This document shows, piece by piece, positions 44,618 through 56,775 of a DNA stretch of 64,000 nt. Made by a program: the position numbers and the translations under genes. Source of the DNA: Oncomelania hupensis (Eukaryota > Mollusca > Gastropoda > Littorinimorpha > Pomatiopsidae); contig CM072523.1 of assembly GCA_036898135.1 (NCBI GenBank), forward strand, positions 186,001 to 250,000, given 5' to 3'. Under the pieces are notes generated by a model that was not told the DNA's origin, ran no database searches, and saw nothing but the letters and a program-made list of their open reading frames with translations. Numbering within the stretch: position 1 is the stretch's first letter; each line of letters begins with the position of its first letter.

Positions 44618-44755
44618 CAAAATCTTCCTCCTGATGATGTCAGTGACGAGTCCTTTGTCATGGAGCTGGTCTAGCACTGTTTTGGACAACACCAGGTGAC
44701 GTCTTAAGAACGACTCGTTCTTCCTCAAGATCTCCCTCACGATTCGTGGCTCCAT
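44618..44755 (-). CDS. CARD-domain protein, exon 1 (start and first half of CARD)
   Basis: The exon starts at ATG 44755 and ends before a strong donor GTAAGG (44617). It is 138 bp, 46 codons, phase 0: MEPRIVREILRKNESFLRR, HLVLSKTVLDQLHDKG and LVTDIIRRKIL. The pattern of an N-terminal helix with I/L-x-x-N, then F-L-x-x-x-L, then V-L-D-x-L-x-x-x-G-L-V-T-x-x-I is the first half of a CARD domain. The start was chosen because the domain begins right at this methionine. With exons 2 to 5 the protein is 291 residues. No promoter could be identified upstream, where a 29-bp array begins about 150 bp away. The gene family beyond CARD is not recognised. Confidence 0.78.
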
Positions 44756-44904
44756 GTTCCTTTAATTATTGTGGTTGTTGGTGATGGTGGTGGTCTTGGC
44801 TGTGGTGGTGTTTTGGTGATGACAATGTTGCGGTGTTTGTCTTCTGCTGCTACTCCTGCTTCTTGTCCTCGGAGCTTAGTTGAACTTGAGCTTCTCTTCC
44901 TGTG

Positions 44905-45300
44905 TTGGTCCTTCCCAATGTACTCTTCCTGTGCTGATCCTTCCCAATGTATTCTTCATGTGCTGGTCCTTCCCAATGTACTCTTCCTGTGCTGATCCTT
45001 CCCAATGTACTCTTCCTGTGCTGATCCTTCCCAATGTACTCTTCATGTGCTGGTCCTTCCCAATGTACTCTTCCTGTGCTGATCCTTCCCAATGTACTCT
45101 TCCTGTGCTGATCCTTCCCAATGTACTCTTCCTGTGCTGATCCTTCCCAATGTACTCTTCATGTGTTGGTCCTTCCCAATGTACTCTTCCTGTGCTGATC
45201 CTTCCCAATGTACTCTTCATGTGTTGGTCCTTCCCAATGTACTCTTCCTGTTGCTGGTCTTTCCCAGTGTATTCTTTCTCTTCTTGTCCTTCCCAGTGTA
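44905..45300 (+). repeat. 29-bp minisatellite (about 13 units)
   Basis: The unit holds CTTCCCAATGTACTCTTCCT and GTGCTGATC, with CATGTGCTGGTC variants. Its length is not a multiple of three, so each frame cycles and stays open without being a gene. It lies upstream of the CARD start codon on the opposite side from the exons. Confidence 0.95.
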
Positions 45301-46184
45301 AGTGATCTGAATATGTGTCCTTTGACTTTCTTAGCTTTGAAAATGTATCCTTTGACGTAGCTTTGAATATTTGTCCTTTGTTCTAGCGTTGGATATTTGT
45401 CCTTTGTTCTTGATTTCGCCTTCTTTGTCTTCCTCTTTAAATTTGGCCAAATAGAACTTCTTGATTGTGTTTGTTCTTTTATCTCTTTACATCGACCTAA
45501 TGAGTAATAATCTTGTAATGGAATTATAACACAATACTCTATTGTACTAACTGATTATATTTGTACTTGTCTACCTGTACACCGGCTCAATGACTAATTG
45601 TCTTGAAGGTGGTTAAAGGTAAACGTCTCCCCTCCTTGTTCTCTTTCTACGTTTCAAATCACCGAGTATGAGACCTATTTCTGTCAACATGCTCCTTTCA
45701 TGACTGAAAAGTCACCGCTCACTGAGTCTGTGCGAAATTAACACTCGGTCAAAAGAAAAAAGGCCCACACGTTGCTTTAATCTCATTGGTGAACAGTGGC
45801 AATGAAGATAGATTTACCATCTAACAAAATGTATCTTCTAACTTTCTCATCATCGTTCTCTGTCGCTCGGGAAACAGGGAGGCAATGTGGAGAAAAAAAA
45901 ACCAACGCAAGAACGGAATACTTTCCCTTTAGGAAATAAATTAGGCGTTGGAAGTCTTCAATGATACTGCCAGGATGACTTGCGCTCTAATCTGCAGAAT
46001 CAAAATACAGAACTGCGCTAGTGCATTGTGTTGCCTTTGGTATGGGATGTTTATTGTGGCGTAAAGTCTCTATTCCCCTTCCACTGTGGCACCATGAAAA
46101 CCAAGACGTCAACGGTTGACGTCGTAGAGAAAGCTTCATGCAGATGACTGCCCTGAAAAATATGAAAAGACATTAACTGTGAAC
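45301..46184. other. non-coding stretch
   Basis: A few loose repeats of TATTTGTCCTTTGTTCT lie at 45310-45410. No gene, RNA or transposon ends were recognised in the rest. Confidence 0.6.
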
Positions 46185-47030
46185 TGAACCTTACATTTAT
46201 GACTAGCACACTATCGATCTAGTGACACAACTTAGTGAAGACTTAAATGTATGACTGGTATTCTATCGATTTAGTGACACAACTGAGCGAAGACTTACAT
46301 TTATGACTGGTACGCTATCGATCTAGTGACACAACTGAGTGAAGATTTAAATGTGTGACTGGTATTCTATCAATATAGCGACAGAACTGAGCAAAAACTT
46401 AAATTATAGCTGGTATTCAGTCGACCTAGATGCAGAACTGAGTGAAGACTTACATTTATGACTGACATACTAACAATGAACGAAGTCTTACATTTATGAC
46501 TAGCATACTATCAATCAACATGAACCCTCACAGCAGACCTACAACAAATAATATAAAGCATGGAGATGAGGTGCTACAGAAGACTTCTGGGCATTTCCTA
46601 TAGCCAGCACATCACCAACGATGAAGTCCGACAGACCATCACACAAGCCATTGGACAACGTGATGACATGCTCACAGTGGTGAAGAAAGGGAAACACCGA
46701 TGGTATGGCCAGGTCACCAGAGCATCAGGTTTTGCAAAGACCATCCTGCAAGGCACTGTGCAAGGAGGCAGAAAAAGAGGGAGAAGGGAAAAAGAGGTGG
46801 AAGGACAACATTCGAGAATGGACTGGCTTGACACTGAGCGAAGCCATGAGGGTTGCTGAGGACAGAGAAAGGTGGTTATACGATCATTTGTAGTGCTTCA
46901 ACGACTTTCGAGTTACTGTATAGGATAGGATAGGATAGGATAAGATACTATCAATATAATGAAATGAGGGAGACTTAAATTATGACTAGCATACAATCTA
47001 TTGACATAACTGGTGAAGAGGTAAACAAGC
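46185..47030 (+). repeat. 52-bp tandem array split by an RTE fragment
   Basis: Degenerate units of about 52 bp share GACTTACATTTATGACTGGT, ACGCTATCGATCTAGTGACA and CAACTGAGTGAA. About six lie left of the RTE fragment (46516-46944) and one to two lie right of it. Confidence 0.85.
46516..46944 (+). pseudogene. RTE-like LINE 3' fragment (copy C)
   Basis: ATACTATCAAT flanks it (46505-46515 and 46945-46955), an 11-bp target duplication inside the 52-bp array. It encodes part of the C-terminal region seen in the other RTE copies: MEMRCYRRLLGISYSQHI, DEVRQTITQAIGQRDD, and the Arg-rich RRREKE with WTGL region, with a frameshift between them. It ends with repeated GGATA units. A strongly 5'-truncated, dead copy. 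Confidence 0.88.
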
Positions 47031-47545
47031 CTTACTCAATGTTATGCTAGGGCGTTCCACAAACCTTGTTTCGTTATATACAAACAAAAAAATGTTTTAT
47101 GGTTGCACCAGCATCACTCAAGACTTTATTCAACCATTTAAGTGTGAGAGATAACACAACAGGACAGGTTACAGACACCCCTCCCCCCACACCCACGCAC
47201 ACAAACACACCCACACAAACACGCGCGCGCGCAAACACCCCCACCCTACTCACACACACACACACAGAAATTAAAATAAAACGTCTGAATATATTAGCTT
47301 GAAATGTTCTTCAATGCGTAATAGTTTAAAATCAGCTGTTTTATGTTCATAATCAAAACATCTTACATACCAAAACTTGTGTTAGCGCGGAGACATTGAT
47401 GGGTCTATTGTGAGGAAGGGGCGGGAACGTAAACACAGGCAGTAATTGAGTAAATATAGTATTATGTATCAATCAGCTGAACTGTTCAGTAAACACAGGC
47501 AAATAAATGTAGTATTATATATCAATCAGCTGAACTGTTCAGTAA
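47031..47545. other. non-coding stretch with a CA-rich patch
   Basis: CA/CACG-rich sequence at 47178-47268. A 40-bp near-repeat (AGTATTATATATCAATCAGC) lies at about 47459-47545. No gene was recognised. Confidence 0.6.
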
Positions 47546-47843
47546 AAAGGTAAAGGTAAAGGTAGTCCCATAGCCTTGTGGCCGTAGGGAAGCGTGACGT
47601 TGGAGATCACACTTATCTTGGGCCAGCGTAATGAGGGTGATGCCCATCTCTCTTCCTCGCTGCTTTACCTTCCCCACCCTTAAGAGAGTTGGTACTCAGT
47701 CACAGTTGAGTCAACTGGGGGCATTGTTATTTGTCGCTTCACGTTTTGCGGTCACCCATCCAAGTGCTAACCGCACTGGAGGGTGCTTAACTTGCGACAC
47801 AGTAGCGAGTGCTCCAACCACTGCGCTATCCGACACCCTGTAA
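47546..47843 (-). repeat. 5S-rRNA-derived SINE
   Basis: On the minus strand from 47843 the sequence has TAGCGCAGTGGTTGG, then AAGTTAAGCA (plus 47784-47793), then GGTTAGCACTTGGATGGGTG followed by ACCGC (plus 47749-47772). The last two match the internal promoter elements (A box and C box) of 5S rRNA genes with correct order and close spacing, so a pol III type 1 promoter is likely. The rest of the body is unrelated to 5S, and the 3' end has tandem ACCTTT units (47546-47567 on the plus strand as AAAGGT). This is the design of a SINE3-class element mobilised by a LINE. Confidence 0.7.
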
Positions 47844-47898
47844 GCATGCAAAACGTTTTGTGATTGGCTGGTGGGGAACGGGAGAGAGAAAGAGTGTG

Positions 47899-47929
<31 letters not shown>

Positions 47930-48394
47930 TGTGTGTGTGTGTGTGTGTGTGGAGGGGTGATGATGGAGGTGGGGTAGAAAGTGTTCCGAAAGAGAGGTAA
48001 ATTTCATCTTGCCTGTAGAACCGATCAGCAACATGCTAAATTGTGTTTTGATGAAGTAGTCGGGCCGAGCTTGGAGAAAGGGGGTGGTTTGGTCGCAAAA
48101 GACAGGATGGAAAGGGGAGGAGAGACTGTGGAGGTTAGGGTTACATTCAATCTTATTTGCACTATGCAAACATTGTGTCCTATACAGATATTAATATCTG
48201 TCCAATGAGGAATACATGACGACGAAGGTTTCATTAGAAAGCAAATAACAGGTTTGATAGTGAAAGGCGAATGATGGTTACATGAAAATTGATAAAAACA
48301 CTAACATCAACATTACTTAAACACACTCTTTCAGGATTTTTTAATGCCTTTTTAGTGTATCTGAGTTGTCTAACGATATTTAAAATTAATCACA
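47844..48394. other. non-coding stretch with a (GT)n microsatellite
   Basis: A GT run lies at 47893-47951. No gene was recognised. Confidence 0.65.
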
Positions 48395-48500
48395 CGTCAC
48401 ACATCACACACAATAATTCCACCTCACACATCACACGTCACACATCACACACAATATGTCCACATCACACATCACACACAATATGTCCACATCACATATT
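48395..48500. repeat. short CACATCACACA minisatellite
   Basis: About three units containing CACATCACACACAATATGTC. The sequence around it is AT-rich. Confidence 0.8.
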
Positions 48501-48584
48501 AGAAGAATGTAAGAAAATACAGAATGCATAATTATATAATCTGATGTGTGAGTAGAGACAGAGAATATTCGATTTCTATTCTGT

Positions 48585-48730
48585 CTTGTCCCTGCCTTTA
48601 CACCAAATGTTTGAGATGTATTTGGTATGCAAGCCTATATGAGTGTGTTAGTACAGATCGCCGCGCTTTGAGCCTGATTTGTTATTTGGAGATATACACC
48701 TTAGGCTTATATAGCATCCATTAACACTAA
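48585..48730 (+). repeat. dispersed repeat, second copy at 53350-53480
   Basis: Shares CCTGCCTTTACACCA, GTACAGATC with CCGCGCTTTGAGCCTGATTT and a following AT-rich end with 53350-53480. CGCTTTGAGC near a TATAA-rich end is common in the 3' region of animal SINEs, so a SINE fragment is likely. Confidence 0.55.
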
Positions 48731-48985
48731 CCCTAACGTATTAATACTTATAGCAAACTTTGTACAAGTGACAGAATTACATAAAATGGGAAGTTAATAT
48801 TCCAAACACTAGTATTGAAATGAAAACGAAGATTCGACTTTAAAAAAAAGAAAAAAAAAACACGAGAAAAAAACACACACACGTAAAAACTTGGACTCTG
48901 ACACAATACGTAAATAAAATATTTTTAAAAGCTGATAATCTATTTGAAACGCAATATTGAATCGAAATGTTACATATAATTATTA

Positions 48986-50600
48986 TACTACTCAAAATAA
49001 TTGAAGGGCCACTCTCATATTTCATTTAGTTTAATTATTTTTTGCTGCTATCAATAATATCGCTTATATTGCTTATTTCAAAACTTATCCTGTACAGTAA
49101 CATTCAAGACAATCTTATTCTGACAAGTAATCACATGTGTGAGTTTTGAACTTTCTGCACTGAGTTGAAAAACAAACCCAATTTTTACAAAAAAATGACC
49201 CTAATTTACTGTTGGCTTGCTAATAAAGCAAATTTTCAACATTAAAAAGTGATTTGCACGCGAAAGGCTTGCATTTTCTGAGTTCAGTTCAACAATCGGC
49301 GCTTTTTTCTGGGTATAAATGGCAGCGCTTTTGCTGCTTTTCTAACCATGCCACCAAGGCGACGATTGACTGATGCGGATAGAGGCAGAGCTATTGCATG
49401 GCTTCAGGAAGGGGTGGGGGTAAGAGAAGTTGGCAGGCGGCTGGGAGTGTCCCACTCCATTGTCCAAAGGCTGCGGGAGCGCTTTAACAACACGGGAAGC
49501 GTCCAAGAACCAAGAAAGTCCGGACGCCCCCGCGTTACCACTGCAAGACAATACCATTTCATCACCCTGTCAGCTCTGAGGATGAGGTCCACTACAGCAA
49601 ACACCATCAGAAGACAGCTTCACGCAGCCAGCAATGTTAACGTCAGCGACCAGACAATTCGCAACCGTATACACGAGGCAAACCTGCGATAAAGACGACC
49701 AGCAGTACGGCCTTTGCTCACCCCAGCTCACCGTGCAGCGCGTTTAGCCTGGGCTCTGCGTCATTTGGTGTGGACTAGGCAACATTGGTCAATGGTGCTC
49801 TTTACAGACGAGTCTCGGTTCTCCTTGTCTTTCAACGACCGTCGAGTGAATGTTTGGAGGCGTCTACGGGAGCGTTTTGCTGATGCGACGGTGCGCGAGC
49901 ATGACCGCTTTGGTGGTGGATCTGTCATGATGTGGGCTGGCTTCGCATTAAACTTCAGAACACCCCTGCTCCCAATTCATGGCAACTTAAACAGTATTGG
50001 CTACAGGGATGACGTCCTACAACCTAGGGTTCTCCCCGCTCTGCGGGCCATTGGGGAAGGTGCCATACTACAGGACGATAATGCCAGACCCCACCGAGCG
50101 CGTATCGTCAATGACTTCCTGCAGCAACAGCGCGTCATAAGGATGGATTGGCCGGCTCGATCACCCGATTTAAACCCCATAGAACATCTGTGGGATGTCT
50201 TGGGTCGACAGACACGGGCAAACCTCCCTCCAGGAGCTAACCTTGAAGTTTTGGCCCAAGTTCTCCAGCAAGAGTGGTTGGCCATCCCAGGAAACATCCT
50301 CCATAACCTGATACGGTCCATGAGACAACGATGCCAACACTGCATTGATGCAAACGGTGGCCACACTCGATACTGACTCTATAGATTTTTGGTTTCTAAA
50401 GTTTTAATTTTGTAAATGAGGGGTATGTCCAGTTAAATTGAATTTACTCGAATTTTAAGCGACTGATGTCTAAAATCTTTTTTGTTATTGATGCAGAAAT
50501 GATTGCAATAAAATATGATGAAGTAATAAATTGAATTCGTGTTTCTGATTTAAAGAGAGACCCATATGTCCAAGTGGCCCTTGTATTATTTTGAGTAGTA
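48986..50600 (+). mobile_element. Tc1-like DNA transposon
   Basis: TA dinucleotides (48984-48985 and 50601-50602) flank inverted ends TACTACTCAAAATAAT, and similarity continues inward to GGGCCACT. The length is 1615 bp, typical for Tc1 elements. The transposase frame fills the interior and has one premature stop. The DD34E spacing of the catalytic residues places it in the Tc1 group. Confidence 0.9.
49348..50376 (+). pseudogene. Tc1-like transposase with a single in-frame stop
   Basis: The frame of 343 codons is intact except for TAA at 49690-49692 (codon 115), after NRIHEANLR and before RRPAVRPLL. Domains in order: a bipartite helix-turn-helix DNA-binding region (AIAWLQEGVGVREVGRRLGV and SDQTIRNRI) with a GRPR AT-hook-like motif between the halves, then the catalytic DDE domain with D154 (FTDESRF), D244 (ILQDDNARPH) and E279 (PDLNPIEHLWD). 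The spacing of 34 residues between D244 and E279 is the Tc1 signature. The enzyme cuts and pastes the element at TA. One substitution separates this copy from an open frame, so it is a young pseudogene or a copy with a sequencing error. Confidence 0.9.
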
Positions 50601-50639
50601 TATATGTTTGACAACAGGTTTAAAAGGTTCAAAAGGAAA

Positions 50640-50757
50640 CATACACACACACACTCACACACACACCACACACATACGCACGCACACATGCACAAGCATA
50701 CACAAACAAACGCACACATGCTTATAAACACACGCACACAATCACACACACACAAAC
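50640..50757. repeat. CA-rich microsatellite
   Basis: ACACAC repeats interrupted by ATGC and AAGC. Frames through it are artefacts. Confidence 0.9.
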
Positions 50758-51367
50758 ACGGCAGCGGCAGTCAAAAAGCCCAATAATGATAGAGGACATG
50801 AACAGAGAGATCAATAAATCATTGCAAAATGTAAAGACGCGCTGTATAGAAGGGACAAAGTGCTGGATTTGGTGTATGGGGATCGCTTGACACACAACAC
50901 CCTTGACACACAACACTGTACAACTTTTGATCACAGTGACCATAGTACCTTAAAACCGATTAGTCACTAAAGCGTGAAGGGAATAATATTCGATTCGTCC
51001 GATCGAATTAACCACACCGGTCAACAGTGGCATGACGCCACTAGCAAGCCGCGTGTCACTGGTCGATACTAGGGCATAGAAGCTAACAAAAGATGTTTAA
51101 AGCATAGTCTGAAGTTCAGACGATTGAGCATAATTCTGGGCGACCATGAATGTGACAAGGGACCTAGTGCGTGCTGGGTGTATGTGAATCTGGCACTCAC
51201 ACGTCAAGGACATGGCCGCCAGGAGTCTTTAAAGTCCTTGCGATGCAGTGCGTGCGTGATGGACTAGACCTCGGTTTATACTCTCATCCCAAGGAGTAAG
51301 AGCACATTGTCTCAGGGTAATTGGTATTTTATATTTATCTTTTTACTTCTGCTCAGGTCGTTAACGA
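50758..51367. other. non-coding stretch without recognisable features
   Basis: No gene, transposon end or tandem array was recognised. Confidence 0.6.
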
Positions 51368-53175
51368 GCATTGAGCCAAGCGGGCCGCAATGTTATCGCC
51401 TGACATTCCAATGGTACTACACAGGGTACACACTGAGCCAAGCGGGCCGCAATGTTATCGCCTGACATTCCAGTACACAGGGTACACACTGAGCCAAGCG
51501 GGCCGCAATGTTATCGCCTGACATTCCAGTACACAGGGTACACACTGAGCCAAGTAATGTTATCGCCTGACATTCCAAAACACAGGGTACACACTGGGCC
51601 AAGTAATGTTATCACCTGACATTCCAGTACACAGGGTACACACTGAGCCAAGCAATGTTATCGCCTGACATTCCAGTACACAGGGTACACACTGAGCCAA
51701 GCAATGTTATCACCTGACATTCCAGTACATAGGGTACACACTGAGCCAAGCAATGTTATCACCTGACATTCCAGTACATAGGGTACACACTGAGCCAAGC
51801 AATGTTATCACCTGACATTCCAGTACATAGGGTACACACTGAGCCAAGCAATGTTATCATCTGACATTCCAGTACATAGGGTACACACTGAGCCAAGCAA
51901 TGTTATCACCTGACATTCCAGTACACAGGGTACACACTGAGCCAAGCAATGTTATCGCCTGACATTCCAGTACACAGTGTACACACTGAGCCAAGCAATG
52001 TTATCACCTGACATTCCAGTACACAGGGTACACACTGAGCCAAGCAATGTTATCACCTGACATTCCAGTACACAGGGTACACACTGAGCCAAGCAATGTT
52101 ATCGCCTGACATTCCAGTACACAGGGTACACACTGAGCCAAGCAATGTTATCACCTGACATTCCAGTACATAGGGTACACACTGAGCCAAGCAATGTTAT
52201 CACCTGACATTCCAGTACACAGTGTACACACTGAGCCAAGCAATGTTATCACCTGATATTCCAGTACACAGTGTACACACTGAGCCAAGCAATGTTATCA
52301 CCTAACATTCCAGTACACAGGGTACACACTGAGCCAAGCAATGTTATCGCCTGACATTCCAGTACACAGTGTACACACTGAGCCAAGCAATGTTATCACC
52401 TGACATTCCAGTACACAGGGTACACACTGAGCCAAGCAATGTTATCTCCTGATATTCCAGTACACAGGGTACACACTGAGCCAAGCAATGTTATCACCTG
52501 ACATTCCAGTACACAGTGTACACACTGAGCCAAGCAATGTTATCGCCTGACATTCCAGTACACAGCGTACACACTGAGCCAAGCTTTGTTATCACCTGAT
52601 ATTCCAGTACACAAGGTACACACTGAGCCAAGCAATGTTATCACCTGACATTCCAGTACACAGCGTACACACTGAGCCAAGCAATGTTATCACCTGACAT
52701 TCCAGTACACAGGGTACACACTGAGCCAAGCTTTGTTATCACCTGACATTCCAGTACACAGTGTACACACTGAGCCAAGCTTTGTTATCACCTGACATTC
52801 CAGTACACAGGGTACACACTGAGCCAAGCAATGTTATCACCTGACATTCCAGTACACAGGGTACACACTGAGCCAAGCAATGTTATCACCTGACATTCCA
52901 GTACACAGTGTACACACTGAGCCAAGCAATGTTATCACCTGACATTCCAGTACATAGGGTACACACTGAGCCAAGCAATGTTATCGCCTGACATTCCAGT
53001 ACACAGTGTACACACTGAGCCAAGCAATGTTATCGCCTGACATTCCAGTACACAGTGTACACACTGAGCCAAGCAATGTTATCACCTGACCTTCCAGTAC
53101 ACAGAATACACACTGAGCCAAGCAATGTTATCACCTGACATTCCAGTACACAGCGTACACACTGAGCCAACTGCG
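51368..53175 (+). repeat. 49-bp satellite (about 36 units)
   Basis: The unit holds GAGCCAAGCAATGTTATCAC, CTGACATTCCAGTACACAGG and GTACACACT. The first three units carry an extra GCGGGCCGC-type segment. Variants (CACAGTG/CACAGGG/CATAGGG, CACCTG/CGCCTG, CTTTGTT) are interspersed. The unit contains GTACACAGGGTACAC, an imperfect palindrome. Confidence 0.97.
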
Positions 53176-53349
53176 CTCCCAAATATAACATGCTTCATAA
53201 TTTATGCAGACTTCAATCATGTTACACGATCTGATCGTTTTTACATACTTCAATCATATAATAAAACCACTTCAATAATAGTATTGGATGCAGTCAATCT
53301 ACAATTTCAAAACTAAAAATTCGATTTATTTTCCGTCTTCTAATAGCGA

Positions 53350-53480
53350 TCTTCCTGCCTTTACACCACATGTTTGAGTGATATAGGTTTGTGTTTGTTG
53401 TGTGTGAGAGAGTGGATGGAACATGTGAGCATGTATGTCGGTACAGATCACCGCGCTTTGAGCCTGATTTGTGATAGCAT
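53350..53480 (+). repeat. dispersed repeat copy (SINE-like)
   Basis: Second copy of the sequence at 48585-48730, sharing GCCTTTACACCA and CGCGCTTTGAGCCTGATTTG. It is followed directly by a TAA microsatellite, which may have grown from its tail. Confidence 0.55.
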
Positions 53481-54685
<1,205 letters not shown>

Positions 54686-54890
54686 GTTAGGAACAGAATA
54701 GATTTGGGGCAACTCATTAAGAACAAATTAGATTTGGGGCAACTCATTAAAAATAAATTAGATTTGGGGCAACTCATTAAGAACAGATTAGGTTAGGGGC
54801 AACTCCTTAGGAACACATTAGGTTTTCTAACCCTAAACTCCTTAAGAACAGATTAGATTTGGTCCAACTCGTTAGGAACAGAATAGATTG
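54686..54890 (+). repeat. 30-bp minisatellite (about 6 units)
   Basis: The unit holds GAACAGATTAGATTTGGGGC and AACTCATTAA, with diverged last units. Confidence 0.9.
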
Positions 54891-55284
54891 AGGTCACATT
54901 CAGAAACCTTTAAAAACTCATGAAAACTTCGTTGGTTTTTGGTAATCAATGCAAAATAAAATTATACTTTTAAGTAGTTTCCACAGAGTTGAACAGTTTC
55001 TAAGCAGTCTTTATAACTGGGATGTTTTCAAAAATTGTTCAGAACTGGGCTGTGTTCACGCAACTTGAGAACAGAACTGATGTTTTAGCAGTGTTCAGAA
55101 AATTTTAAAGTTTTTTTGCAGCGTTCAAAACTGGACTGTTTTTTCAGCAGTGTCCACAACCTTTTTTTAAAGGTATAATATTTTTAGCAGTGATGAGATC
55201 TGGCCCGTTGTTTTTTTAAACAGTGTTCGGAACTTGGCTGTTTGTTGTTTTAGCAGTGTACAGAACCTTCATTGTAAGTGTTTT
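54891..55284. other. degenerate GCAGTGTTCAGAAC repeats
   Basis: GCAGTGTTCAGAAC-like motifs recur at irregular spacing of 45-60 bp (about 54990-55270). This may be an old decayed tandem array. No gene. Confidence 0.5.
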
Positions 55285-55505
55285 GAAAAGATGTGTAGGT
55301 GTGTGGGTGAGTGTAGAAGTGGGTGTGTTGGTGTGTGGATGAGTGAGTAAGTGTAAACGTGGATGTGTGGGTGAGTGTAGAAGTGGGTGTGTTGGTGTGT
55401 GGAGGTGTGGGTGGATGTGTTGGTATGCGGATGTGTGGGTGAGTGTAGAAGTGAGTGTGTAGGTGTGAGTAGAAGTGGGTGTGTGGATGTGTGTGTGAGT
55501 GTAAG
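55285..55505. repeat. GT-rich minisatellite
   Basis: Irregular units of GTGGGTGAGTGTAGAA and GTGGGTGTGTTGGTGTG. Frames on the minus strand (His/Thr/Pro-rich) are artefacts. Confidence 0.85.
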
Positions 55506-55524
55506 TCCTGTGTTTAAACCATAC

Positions 55525-56415
55525 ACTGGAATGAGCAGTGACATCATACACTGGACTATGCATTAACATCATATACTGGACTGTGTACTGACATCATACT
55601 CTGGACAGTGCACTGACATCACATACTGGACTGCATTAATAACATACTGAACTGTGCGCTAGCATCATACACTGGACTGCATTGACATTACACACTGGAC
55701 TGGACTTTGACATGTTACACTGGACTGTCCACTGACATAATACACTGGATTGCATTGACACCATACACTGGACTGTGTACTGATGTCATACACTGGACAT
55801 TGACATCATACACTGGACTGTGTAATGACGTCATACACTGGACATTCCCATCATACACTGGACTGGACATTGACATCACACACTGGACTTGACATTGACA
55901 TCATACACTGGACGGGACACTAACATCATACAATGGACATTGACATCATACACTGGACTGGACATTGGCATGATGCATTGGACTGTACACTGACATCATA
56001 CACTGGACTGCACTGACATCATACACTGGATGGCATTGACATCATTCACTAGACTGTGCACTGACATCATTCACTAGACTGTGCACTGGCATCATACACT
56101 GTACTGTGTACTGACACCATGTACTGGACTGTGTACTGATAATTATACACTGGACTGCATTGACATCACACACTGGACTGTGTACTGACATCATACACTG
56201 GACTTTGTACTGACATCATAAACTGGATTGTGCACTGACATCGTCCACTGGACTGTGTACTGACGTCACACACTGGACTGAACACTAACGTCTTACACTG
56301 GACTGTGTACTGACATCAAACACTGGACTGTGCACTGACATCAAACACTGAACTGTGTACTGACATCATACACTGGACATTGCCATCAATCACTGAACTG
56401 AGCATTGACATACAC
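55525..56415 (+). repeat. 25-bp array (about 33 units)
   Basis: Degenerate units of about 25 bp, TGACATCATACACTGGACTG followed by TGTAC, with frequent deletions. Units are more diverged than in the 49-bp satellite at 51368-53175, so the array is probably older. Confidence 0.92.
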
Positions 56416-56775
56416 TGAACTGTGAATTAACACCATACAATGTACAACTCATACATTTGAACGACTGTGTGTTTAACAAGTCACTTACCTTAAATCCTAA
56501 ACCCTAAACCTAAACCCTAAACCTAAACCCTAATTCTAACTGACACCATACAATGTACAACTCATACATCTGTATGACTGTGTGTTTAACAAGTCACTTA
56601 CCTTAATAATTACAATGACAGGATATAGTGTAAACCAATGTTCTTTGTTTAAGTTATACACTGTACGAGGCATTGACATACATTGGACTGTGTATTGACA
56701 CCATACAACGTACAACTCATACAAATCCGGTATGTTTAACCACAGTCACTTACCTTAATAGTGACAGGAAGTATT
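56416..56775. repeat. tandem triplication containing a repeated donor-like motif
   Basis: Three related units of about 110-150 bp share ACAATGTACAACTCATACA and AGTCACTTACCTTAA. The latter, read on the minus strand, is TTAAGGTAAGTGACT, a perfect 5' splice-site consensus. A telomere-like patch lies at 56493-56535. Confidence 0.7.
56493..56535. repeat. telomere-like (CCCTAAA)n patch
   Basis: About six alternating CCTAAA and CCCTAAA units. This is plant-type rather than the animal CCCTAA form, short and interstitial. Confidence 0.7.

Noticed and set aside
44850..45301. Open frames over the 29-bp minisatellite on both strands
   Set aside because: Frame rotation of a repeat that happens to lack stops.
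47711..48169. A 152-codon minus-strand frame with a His/Thr-rich middle
   Set aside because: Crosses a GT microsatellite and the 5S-derived SINE. No domain.
51368..53175. Regular repeats considered as a CRISPR-like array
   Set aside because: Units are contiguous 49-bp tandem repeats with no unique spacers, and the DNA is eukaryotic. The same holds for the 35-, 27- and 78-bp arrays.
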